NCBI GenBank assembly: GCA_028684915.1
Contig: JAQUEZ010000279.1
Span: 1 to 7,631, forward strand
Origin: Desulfobulbus sp.
Lineage (GTDB): Bacteria > Desulfobacterota > Desulfobulbia > Desulfobulbales > Desulfobulbaceae
Reading direction: 5' to 3'
Length of the DNA: 7,631 nucleotides
In this document: piece after piece, positions 1-5,918 of the stretch
Layout: the number at the start of each line of letters is the position of its first letter
Numbering within the stretch: the stretch's first letter is position 1
Made by a program: the position numbers and the translations under genes
The notes under the pieces: model-generated
Told to the model about the DNA's origin: nothing
The model's input: only the letters and a program-made list of their open reading frames with translations
Database searches by the model: none

Positions 1-2
1 GA

Positions 3-263
3 CAGGATGCAGGCTACCAACTGGACAAGGTACAGCGCGGGGAACAACCGGACGACTTCAAGCCAATGCCGTCCATTGGCAAAGGGGTTGAGGAAATCCG
101 AATTTGGGATGATTCGGGGACGTACCGAGTAATCTATACCGCCAAGCTCGCCGATGCGGTTTACGTTCTCCATGCGTTCCAGAAAAAAACGCAAGCCACT
201 TCAAAACGAGACATCGATCTTGCTCAAATCCGATACTCTGAACTTTTAAAGGGGATCAAATGA
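3..263 (+). CDS. RelE/ParE-superfamily Gp49-like toxin, 5' end outside window
   Basis: The frame is open from the window edge, so the true start lies upstream; the ATG at 66 is only an internal methionine. The visible 86 residues match the C-terminal two thirds of the phage-derived Gp49-like/HigB toxin family (PF05973). The family pattern is an FKPM..IGKGVEEIRIW segment, then YRVIY, then LHAFQKKTQ, then a C-terminal helix beginning near DIDLAQIR. Members of this family are ribosome-dependent mRNA interferases in the RelE superfamily. The stop codon overlaps the start of the next gene (ATGA at 260-263), the standard coupling of toxin and antitoxin. Toxin-first order is typical of HigBA-type loci. 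No frameshift is visible in the part that can be read. The family call is strong; activity is inferred from the family. Confidence 0.88.
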   Translation, partial: QDAGYQLDKVQRGEQPDDFKPMPSIGKGVEEIRIWDDSGTYRVIYTAKLADAVYVLHAFQKKTQATSKRDIDLAQIRYSELLKGIK

Positions 264-541
264 CCGAAATGGAAACCTTTTCCAATGTGTGGGATGCCCT
301 GGCCGACACGCCGGAACAAGCAGCCAATCTGCAAGCACGGGCCGAACTTATGCGCCAGATCGCAGCCATCATCAAAGCGAACGCTTGGAAACAGGCCGAT
401 GCCGCCTTGCATTGCGGCGTTACGCAGCCGCGAATCAACGACCTGCTGCGCGGTCGCGTTTCACGCTTTTCATTAGACGCCCTGGTCAACATTGCAACAG
501 CTTTAGGAAGACGCGTTCATCTGGAGTTGGAACCGGCTTAA
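260..541 (+). CDS. XRE-family antitoxin of the first toxin-antitoxin pair
   Basis: This 93-residue protein has the layout of HTH_37-type antitoxins (COG5606-like). A short N-terminal stretch (FSNVWDALADTPEQAANL, about residues 7-24) leads into a helix-turn-helix at about residues 32-83. The core is WKQADAALHCGVTQPRINDLLRG, with the recognition helix around TQPRINDLLRG, followed by FSLDALVNIATALGRRV. The ATG overlaps the toxin stop codon, and a purine-rich AAAGGGG lies 5 bases upstream as ribosome-binding site. It should neutralise the toxin encoded just before it and repress the shared promoter, which lies outside the window. No dimerisation tail beyond the DNA-binding domain is evident, which is normal for this family. 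Its predicted protein is clearly different from the antitoxin at 1038-1331, so the two modules are probably not cross-neutralising. Confidence 0.9.
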   Translation: MTEMETFSNVWDALADTPEQAANLQARAELMRQIAAIIKANAWKQADAALHCGVTQPRINDLLRGRVSRFSLDALVNIATALGRRVHLELEPA

Positions 542-692
542 TGTTGCGACTCTGGGAATTGAACCCGCACTCATTTGCACAACATTATGATTTAATAACA
601 ATTATTTCACCATCGCGATACCTTGCCAAATCTTGCTTGAGGATTTTCCATGTTGGCAGGCATCGTTAAGCGGAAGAAATCCATTGACCGAA

Positions 693-708
693 TTATCAAA
701 AATGATAA
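693..708. promoter_or_regulatory. Candidate operator upstream of the second toxin-antitoxin pair
   Basis: A perfect inverted repeat, TTATCA-AAAA-TGATAA, ends 9 bases before the toxin start codon. A TTGACC hexamer at 684-689 could be the -35 element of the same promoter; the -10 (TAACCT at 706-711, spacer 16) is poor. A dyad at this position is where XRE-type antitoxins normally bind to autorepress their operon. The symmetry is seen directly; the binding partner is inferred. Confidence 0.45.
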
Positions 709-717
709 CCTTGTCTC

Positions 718-1041
718 ATGAAATGGAACATTACATTTTTCAGTGAGAAAGTCGAAGCTGAAACGCTTTCCTTCCCTCCTGGCATTTTGGCAAATTTTCT
801 TCATGTCGCGGAGATGATTGAAGAGTTTGGCCCGGCGCTTGGTCTCCCTTACACCAAATCGCTTGGTGAGGGCCTCTTCGAGATTCGCGCCAAAGGGAAA
901 GAAGGTATTGGGCGCTCCTTCTTCTACACCCTTGTCGGGCAAGAGGTGGTGATCCTCCATTCCTTCATCAAGAAATCGCAAAAGACCCCGAAAAAGGAAA
1001 TGAAGATTGCCCGTAATAGATTGAAAGAGGTAAAAAAATGA
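718..1041 (+). CDS. RelE-superfamily Gp49-like toxin of the second toxin-antitoxin pair
   Basis: This 107-residue protein carries the complete Gp49-like (PF05973) pattern. It has an N-terminal strand (MKWNITFFSEKV), a helical region at about 21-42, then PYTKSLGEGLFEIRAKGKEGIGRSFFY (about 44-70), the VVILHSFIKKSQKTPKKE segment (about 77-94) and a basic C-terminal helix. The many lysines and arginines in the second half fit an RNA- or ribosome-binding RelE-type toxin. The start at 718 is the first ATG in frame after a dyad-bearing upstream region, and no good Shine-Dalgarno precedes it. The stop overlaps the antitoxin start (ATGA, 1038-1041). It belongs to the same broad family as the first toxin in the window, but the sequences differ widely, so this is not a recent duplication. 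Confidence 0.87.
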   Translation: MKWNITFFSEKVEAETLSFPPGILANFLHVAEMIEEFGPALGLPYTKSLGEGLFEIRAKGKEGIGRSFFYTLVGQEVVILHSFIKKSQKTPKKEMKIARNRLKEVKK

Positions 1042-1331
1042 GACCGACTTTGAAAAATTTCAAAGATAAGGCCCTTGCCAATCCGGAAGTGGCCCAAGAG
1101 TACGAGCGCCTTTCCGCTGCCTATGCCTTGCGAAAAGAATTGATCAAGATCCGGAAGGATGCCGGATTGACTCAGGAAGAAATTGCCGAAAAGCTCCATA
1201 CCAAAAAGAGTAACATTTCCCGCTTAGAGAATGTCCACTCGAAAATATCGCCCAATCTCTCGACCATTGAGGCATACGCCAAAGCTGCTGGATACAGGAT
1301 CGAGGTGAAATTTATTCCCCAGGCCCGGTGA
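1038..1331 (+). CDS. XRE-family (HTH_3) antitoxin of the second toxin-antitoxin pair
   Basis: This 97-residue protein has a helix-turn-helix of the Cro/CI-XRE type (HTH_3). The helices start around residue 31 (LRKELIKIRKDAGLTQEEIAEKL), the recognition helix is HTKKSNISRLEN (about 54-65), and STIEAYAKAAGYRIEVKFIP follows at about 75-94. A short N-terminal extension (residues 1-28) precedes it, as in many antitoxins that follow Gp49-like toxins. AGAGG lies about 8 bases upstream of the ATG, which overlaps the toxin stop codon. Expected role: bind and neutralise the preceding toxin and repress the operon, perhaps through the dyad at 693-708. The coding sequence runs straight into the repeat-rich non-coding region. 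Confidence 0.9.
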   Translation: MRPTLKNFKDKALANPEVAQEYERLSAAYALRKELIKIRKDAGLTQEEIAEKLHTKKSNISRLENVHSKISPNLSTIEAYAKAAGYRIEVKFIPQAR

Positions 1332-1348
1332 GAGAATCTTGTACATCT

Positions 1349-1365
1349 GGCCCATGATTTGGGCC
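1349..1365. repeat. GC-rich inverted repeat just after the antitoxin gene
   Basis: GGCCCA-TGATT-TGGGCC forms a 6-bp perfect stem with a 5-base loop, 17 bases after the antitoxin stop codon. The position suits transcript-end protection or termination. No run of T follows on the plus strand, so it does not qualify as a classical intrinsic terminator. Confidence 0.45.
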
Positions 1366-1404
1366 CGCGCCCGCCTCAGCTTGCAAGCCTTTCGCGAGTG
1401 ATCC

Positions 1405-1426
1405 GGAATACAAGCGGGATACAAGG
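1405..1426. repeat. 11-base tandem direct repeat, two copies
   Basis: GGAATACAAGC is followed directly by GGGATACAAGG, so 9 of 11 positions match. There are only two units, too few to call an iteron array or a minisatellite. Confidence 0.5.
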
Positions 1427-1521
1427 CCCCCCCTTTCGAAGCGGTGGGCGCCCCTGCTCCCAAGGCCGCAGCGCCGGGAAAAATTTGCTCGATATTGTTG
1501 AAGTTACAACACACCTTTTGC

Positions 1522-1563
1522 GGCGGTTGCCGTAAATAGCGTTTCAACGGAAGGGGAACCGCC
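1522..1563. repeat. Nested inverted repeat (REP-like hairpin candidate)
   Basis: GGCGGTT at 1522-1528 pairs perfectly with AACCGCC at 1557-1563. Inside it, CCGT at 1530-1533 pairs with ACGG at 1547-1550. The result is an imperfect, bulged stem typical in shape of REP-like elements. It lies shortly before a motif (about 1591-1619) that I associate with REP-associated tyrosine transposase loci, but no transposase is encoded in the window. Structure is seen directly; the class is inferred. Confidence 0.4.
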
Positions 1564-1698
1564 ACCAAATCCGCCACCCACCAAGTTTGTCTTAATTCTG
1601 TATTCCCTACACTGTCCCCGTTTTTCTCGTCAGCGCCGCAGCGCTTCTTGCCGTCTGGTGAATGCGATGGTTCGGCGTCTTGAAATTACGTTTAAACG

Positions 1699-2415
1699 TT
1701 AAATTCCATCAGCTGGCAACCCAAGGTAGAAACGAAGTGATTTTAAAATTTCTACCAACTTAACAATATCATTGAGACTTGCATATTCTTTTGTAAAATT
1801 ATAAAGTTTTCCTTTTGCATTATCTGTCCACTCATAATGACAACGACCATTTAATTCAACTGGTTTGCTTTTAAAAGCATTAGGATTTTCATCTAAAAAC
1901 AATTCAACAAGTTCGTCACCAAGCAAATCTTCAATCTCACAATCTAGTCCTTTCCAATCTTTGTTGTGCTTTTCGATTTGCTTTGCAAGAGCATTTGGTT
2001 CTGAGGTGGTCCTTGGCAAAATTCTATTTAAGGTAAAAATATCACGGAATGTTTTGAGTTGCCTGTATTGTTGAGTAAGCCCACGGTGTAAAATACGTCC
2101 AGCATAATCATTATCGACTAATGCTATTACCCTAAAAAGTACTTTGCCATTTTTGTCTGGATCAGATCTAATAATATTTAGTAGAGGTGGAAGTTGTTCA
2201 AACATGCCGTACGTCCCGCCTGAGTCACCATAACCACATGCAAAAAGAGAGATATCTTCTCCAAGGAGATTATGTTTCGTTTCTAGTTCATATAATTTGT
2301 TTGCAAGCAAGAAAAAACGGACATCACTATCTCCCTCAACCATTATGTTGCGAGGACGAAGCGTCCATTCCATTCGCTTTGCGTATTCTATTGCAAGATC
2401 CCCTGGGCGCATCAC
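1699..2415 (-). CDS. TOPRIM-domain protein, candidate nuclease effector
   Basis: This 238-residue protein begins with a GTG at 2415; an ATG follows immediately at 2412, and either could be used. AAGGAG at 2423-2428 serves both. The N-terminal half is a TOPRIM fold. The conserved glutamate lies in IMVEGDSDVRFF (E27, residues 24-34), and the DxD motif lies in IALVDNDYAG (D101 and D103). A further acidic stretch, CEIEDLLGDELVELF (about 159-173), resembles the second metal-site region in OLD/DUF4435-type TOPRIM nucleases. No ATPase, helicase or primase zinc domain is fused, and there is no signal peptide or membrane segment, so it should be cytoplasmic. It starts 17 bases after the stop of the large NTPase gene on the same strand and probably acts with it. 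By analogy with AriB of PARIS and the TOPRIM part of OLD/GajA it may cut nucleic acid when triggered; the target is unknown. Confidence 0.82.
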   Translation of the reverse strand: MMRPGDLAIEYAKRMEWTLRPRNIMVEGDSDVRFFLLANKLYELETKHNLLGEDISLFACGYGDSGGTYGMFEQLPPLLNIIRSDPDKNGKVLFRVIALVDNDYAGRILHRGLTQQYRQLKTFRDIFTLNRILPRTTSEPNALAKQIEKHNKDWKGLDCEIEDLLGDELVELFLDENPNAFKSKPVELNGRCHYEWTDNAKGKLYNFTKEYASLNDIVKLVEILKSLRFYLGLPADGI

Positions 2416-2418
2416 AGA

Positions 2419-2453
2419 AAAGCTCCTTCAAATTACGAAATTAAAGGAGCTTT
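2419..2453 (-). promoter_or_regulatory. Hairpin sequestering the TOPRIM gene's Shine-Dalgarno
   Basis: In the minus-strand transcript AAAGCUCCUU (2453-2444) is perfectly complementary over 10 bases to AAGGAGCUUU (2428-2419), with a 15-base loop. The 3' arm contains the AAGGAG ribosome-binding site of the TOPRIM gene. The 5' arm is the last sense codons (Lys-Ala-Pro-Leu) of the NTPase gene, and that gene's stop codon lies in the loop. A ribosome finishing the first gene would open the stem, so translation of the second should depend on the first. Pairing is seen directly; coupling is inferred. Confidence 0.65.
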
Positions 2454-5400
2454 GATAAATGGCCCCATGGCTCCGAATGTAATGTGGCAACGAAATAGTT
2501 GCCGTGGGGCCATACGTTGCCCTCCGAAATCTTGTGGGATAAAAGGCACAGAAGCATTTTGCAATTCTCTAACCTGAGCCCACGAGCGATATCCATCCTG
2601 GGAGTCTACAACCTGAGCATTACATAGAAGTTTATCCTTTTGATTGGGACCAAGTAACCATCGCATACGCTCAGGTACTGTGACAATAATGTTCTGTTTT
2701 TTTATTTCTTTACGCAATGAATAAGATGAACTATTTCCCTCATGGTATCGACCTACCATATAAAGTAGAAGTACCCGTTCCAAGTTTAATTGTAGAGACA
2801 TTCTATATGAGCTTATTGAGTCCAATTCATCCAATAAATGAAGCTGTTCTTGGAAGTTTTTGGGTTCAAGAGCAGAAAGTAAATCATACTCAATCCTTAT
2901 TAAAATCCAGTGTCTTGGAGCGGACTTTAGTATTTCTAATGCCGATTGCATTGATTCCTTGGGAAAATCAGAAATAATCATTGCAGAAATTTCCGCCAGA
3001 CCATCAGTCAACTCCAGCCAAGCTTTAGCTAAAAAACCAAGAGGATTGCCGCTATTAATCATAGCTTCAATTTGTTTATCTGAATCGCTATTACGCAAAA
3101 GATTTAATGCGGTAGTTGCTAATTTATTTAATTGATGCTGGCGAGCTTGAGAATTTTCAAGAGCGGTTGCTTGAAAAATATAGCCAAGGGCTTGTGATGC
3201 ACTATTGATTGTATCTTCTGCATCTAATTGGCCTTTTTGCAACAAGTCCTTCGCGGCAGTTTCAAGCACAAAAGAGCTATTTGGATTTTCCCTTAGAGCA
3301 TTAAGAGTAGCTTCTGATGCCTTTTTTCTAAGGTCTCTTACTAAGTCGGAGATTCCACCCAAACTTAGTTCTAACCCTGCCAAGTCTTGAAATGCGAGAG
3401 CTAATGAATTATATAGGTTAAGATTTGTTTCATCATCTTGGGTATCATCAAGATTTGTGAGGGCGAAATTCAGTTGTTGAATAGCTTTATTGAGCTGCTC
3501 ACGTTTTTCTTCACTAGTGGCATCAAATTGTTCCATTTTCGCAACTCTTCTTCGTGAAATTGCCACATGATGAATAAATGCCCTGTTAGTTTCCGAGACA
3601 GACTTTGGGAAGCTTTCTAGAATTTCTAGTACTTGTCTCCAGTAATAAAAAAATTCAGCGTTTCCATAACGTTCGTCTAATTTTAGTGTTTTTAGTGAAA
3701 ATTGGGTGGCAAAATCAACAAATCTTGCCTCACCAAGAGCAGGGTTTTTTGTTAATCGAGAGATAAAAAATAATCTTAATTCGACAGGATTTTTAAATTC
3801 TGCCAGATTGAGTTGTTCAAGAAGAAGGCGATCATAATAAACCCCATTTATTAAGTAACGCCCTAATACGTCGTGTGCCATTCCCCAAAAACGCCCTGCA
3901 GGCGTGTTTTGCTGGACAAGGGCAAGGCCGGGCGCTTCGACTCTAATATTTTCTAAAATAACAGAAAGAGGTTGCTTTTGCTGTTTTGGCACAGGCAAAA
4001 GTTGTTCTGGAATAGCACGACGCTCAGCTGCTAACGCTGCAATTTCTAAAAGAATTAGGCGATTTTCGTCTGAAAGAGAATGATGCTTGAATTGATTAAC
4101 CATCCATGCTGGAATAGACTCTCCTAAATTAACAAGTCCCTTTAACCAAAATTCCAAAATGACCCAAAATGCTGCGATACCAGTATCGATATCAGGCCTA
4201 TGTTCCTCCCAAAATCTAATCCAGTCGCCTTCTGATTTCGCTTGGTTAAACGGTTTCAAATATTTATTAAGGTGATTCCCAAGAGAAATGACCTCATTTT
4301 TGTCTAACTCGTGACTTAGAGCGCATAGCTCACTGGTTTTTGGAATATTAAAGAACTCTGGAGGGATAATTTGGCTAAGTACTTTTAAGATAACAACAGG
4401 GCGTCCGCTTCTTTTTATTTCTGCCCAAAAGGGCCCGATTGCCTGCTCTTGACCGTCCCACTGATCGCGATCAAAAACTATCAACCAAGGGATTTCAACT
4501 TGTCCTTCACTCTCCTTCTCATGTTTTTCTGATAGCTCTTTATTAATGGTCAAAAGCGCTCGGTACATAAAGCTTGTGACTTCTGTCGCGTTTGGTTCAT
4601 AGATTTGCGGTTTGGCAAGTAAAGTAGGGATTCCTGATCTGGCAGCCTCAAAAGCAAGGGTCCTAGCAACTGTTGTTCCACCTGCTCCTGGCTCTGAGGT
4701 AATATATAAAATACAATTTTCATCGGTCCCTTCCTTCACAACTTTTTGAAGAGCTTTAAGGAGCGTTTTTTTAATTGATTGATCCTGCACCCAAGGTAAC
4801 CCGGAAGAATATGCCCGCCATGAGTGTTGATTTTTATCAAAAAAAGTATTGAGATCATCTTTCGTCAAGTTGTTAGGAGCAATGCCGAAAAGATTTTTAC
4901 TTTTGATAATCTCAAATTTTTCGAGGAGTGGTTGCTCAATCAATTCAGCATTTGTGATATCCACCTCGAATTTCTTTCCGGAAGGTACCTGTACCATTAC
5001 AGAAATCTTAGTATCAGGTAGGACTTCATTGCACCTCTGAAGTGTATAATTTGCAAATGCGTCTAACTCTGAATAGACAATAGCAATGGAGGACATATCC
5101 GCCACAGACTCAAAATGATCTGTAATAGACTTGGATATTACTGTTTCTGGGACAACGAACGTTAGGAGTGCACGGAACTCCGTACTCCAAAGCTCAGCTA
5201 ATTGTGTCGCAACGTTATTCACATTTGCTCCAACCACAACAACTTGTTTCGGCAAAGACGCTTCTAGACGCTCAATCATGTTCAGCTGTCGGCGCATTGC
5301 TGGTGTCCCTACCAACTTAGGAGATTCGCTAAGTTCAAGAGAGTCACTTCGACCATTGAGTAGATAAATTGGTAACGCACGTTCGGGTAACTGTCTTACG

Positions 5401-5675
5401 TTTGGGTTCGAAGCGATAATGTGAACAAAACCTCGTCGAAGGCTTAATTCATCTTCCAAAGCGCCATATTTTTCTATTTCAGTAATAAGCTTGGCATTAG
5501 ACGACTCACATATAACCACCTTCCATGGAAGGACCATGAGGCGGGCTAACAGATTAACCTGTTCTTCATCAAGGGAAGTATTCTCACACACCCAAAGAGC
5601 AGTATCCCGGTTCATCAACTCGAAGAGAACATCGTCCGAAATTTTGTTGTCTATCAAAGCAATTTTTTTTATCAT
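2433..5675 (-). CDS. Large SIR2-like/STAND P-loop NTPase with TPR-like C-terminal region
   Basis: This 1080-residue protein is the first gene of the NTPase-TOPRIM operon. Residues 1 to about 180 follow the strand order of a SIR2 domain with the NAD-binding residues lost: WVCENTS (28-34), LPWKVVICESSN (49-60), LPIYLLNGRSD (101-111) and KQVVVVGANV (143-152). A linker with HSWRAYSSGLPW (284-295) leads to the NTPase. Walker A is SEPGAGGTTVAR (327-338), with Gly where Lys is usual; Walker B is IPWLIVFDRD (395-404). A winged-helix-like segment contains WGMAHDVLGRYLI (597-609). Residues from about 640 to 1010 are helical and read like TPR repeats, ending in a short basic tail. The order resembles SAMD9-like STAND proteins, which sense a trigger through the repeats and switch by nucleotide binding. 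An in-frame TAG lies four codons upstream of the ATG, so 5675 is the furthest possible start; no Shine-Dalgarno is visible. Role in phage defence is inferred. Confidence 0.75.
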   Translation of the reverse strand: MIKKIALIDNKISDDVLFELMNRDTALWVCENTSLDEEQVNLLARLMVLPWKVVICESSNAKLITEIEKYGALEDELSLRRGFVHIIASNPNVRQLPERALPIYLLNGRSDSLELSESPKLVGTPAMRRQLNMIERLEASLPKQVVVVGANVNNVATQLAELWSTEFRALLTFVVPETVISKSITDHFESVADMSSIAIVYSELDAFANYTLQRCNEVLPDTKISVMVQVPSGKKFEVDITNAELIEQPLLEKFEIIKSKNLFGIAPNNLTKDDLNTFFDKNQHSWRAYSSGLPWVQDQSIKKTLLKALQKVVKEGTDENCILYITSEPGAGGTTVARTLAFEAARSGIPTLLAKPQIYEPNATEVTSFMYRALLTINKELSEKHEKESEGQVEIPWLIVFDRDQWDGQEQAIGPFWAEIKRSGRPVVILKVLSQIIPPEFFNIPKTSELCALSHELDKNEVISLGNHLNKYLKPFNQAKSEGDWIRFWEEHRPDIDTGIAAFWVILEFWLKGLVNLGESIPAWMVNQFKHHSLSDENRLILLEIAALAAERRAIPEQLLPVPKQQKQPLSVILENIRVEAPGLALVQQNTPAGRFWGMAHDVLGRYLINGVYYDRLLLEQLNLAEFKNPVELRLFFISRLTKNPALGEARFVDFATQFSLKTLKLDERYGNAEFFYYWRQVLEILESFPKSVSETNRAFIHHVAISRRRVAKMEQFDATSEEKREQLNKAIQQLNFALTNLDDTQDDETNLNLYNSLALAFQDLAGLELSLGGISDLVRDLRKKASEATLNALRENPNSSFVLETAAKDLLQKGQLDAEDTINSASQALGYIFQATALENSQARQHQLNKLATTALNLLRNSDSDKQIEAMINSGNPLGFLAKAWLELTDGLAEISAMIISDFPKESMQSALEILKSAPRHWILIRIEYDLLSALEPKNFQEQLHLLDELDSISSYRMSLQLNLERVLLLYMVGRYHEGNSSSYSLRKEIKKQNIIVTVPERMRWLLGPNQKDKLLCNAQVVDSQDGYRSWAQVRELQNASVPFIPQDFGGQRMAPRQLFRCHITFGAMGPFIKAPLIS
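2459..2513. repeat. Nested inverted repeats in the 3' end of the NTPase gene
   Basis: ATGGCCCCA at 2459-2467 pairs perfectly with TGGGGCCAT at 2505-2513. An inner stem, GGCAAC (2486-2491) with GTTGCC (2498-2503), has a 6-base loop. The element lies wholly inside codons for the final residues of the large protein and just upstream of the ribosome-binding-site hairpin. It could shape ribosome or polymerase movement at the gene junction. Confidence 0.5.
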
Positions 5676-5918
5676 ATAAGCGGACTAAAAAAATTTTAAG
5701 AAATGTTTTATCAAATTTACAGTGGTTTAATTTATTTCTTACAATTTTACATATATTTTTACCCGCTAATTAGTATCTGATTGCCCAACAGTATGTTCTG
5801 GCCAATTTTTCGTCAGATATTCAACCGTCAAGCGTGTTAAATATATGTTTAATTTCAATATGTTAAATCTGTAACCAGGTTAGGTTCATGAAAAAGACAA
5901 AGTCAAAACACAAAATGG
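5676..5918. other. AT-rich intergenic region upstream of the NTPase operon
   Basis: I see no supportable gene here. The region holds the probable operon promoter, three related TGTTAAAT/TGTTTAAT repeats beginning at 5835, 5846 and 5861, and a perfect 11-base palindrome TAACC-A-GGTTA at 5872-5882. A 20-codon ORF at 5889-5951 on the plus strand begins MKKTKSKHKM but has no clear ribosome-binding site. The repeats may be regulator-binding sites; no regulator can be assigned. Confidence 0.4.
5716..5744 (-). promoter_or_regulatory. Candidate promoter of the NTPase-TOPRIM operon
   Basis: Read on the minus strand, TTGTAA (5744-5739) and TGTAAA (5721-5716) are separated by 17 bases and each matches 4 of 6 consensus positions. 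The region is very AT-rich, so chance matches are easy. A short AT-rich leader of about 30 bases would precede the ATG. Confidence 0.3.

Larger units (their letters stand above)
1332..1698. other. Gene-free, GC-rich spacer with repeats
   Basis: I see no convincing gene here; open frames crossing it lack a start with a ribosome-binding site and look like noise. It contains the GGCCCA hairpin (1349-1365), an 11-base imperfect tandem repeat (1405-1426), a run of C at about 1427-1433, a nested inverted repeat (1522-1563), two CCGCCACC copies (1559-1580 area) and a small AGCGC/GCGCT hairpin near 1635. Its composition is richer in GC than the operon that begins at 1699. It probably marks a junction between separately acquired segments. 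Confidence 0.5.

Noticed and set aside
545..578. Minus-strand sequence resembling a tRNA T-arm and 3' end (GGGTTCAATTCCC followed by AGAGTCGCAAC), a possible attachment-site remnant
   Set aside because: Only three pairs of the T-stem can form, no anticodon or D arm lies upstream, there is no CCA, and no second copy exists in the window to mark the other end of an element.
684..711. TTGACC/TAACCT as a full promoter for the second toxin gene
   Set aside because: The -35 is good but the -10 matches only 3 of 6 positions; I kept the dyad as a candidate operator and did not list a separate promoter.
541..717. GTTAAGC near 664 as an integron attC core between two toxin-antitoxin cassettes
   Set aside because: The heptamer fits the loose attC core, but no matching complementary box or palindromic attC body could be found around it, and the second junction lacks one.
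1224..1577. 117-codon minus-strand open frame overlapping the second antitoxin and the spacer
   Set aside because: It runs antisense through a well-supported antitoxin gene, has no ribosome-binding site, and its protein has low-complexity Ala/Gly/Pro content typical of chance frames in GC-rich DNA.
2717..3390. Plus-strand open frames of 60-90 codons inside the NTPase gene
   Set aside because: They lie antisense to a single 1080-codon frame with clear domain motifs, so they are shadows.
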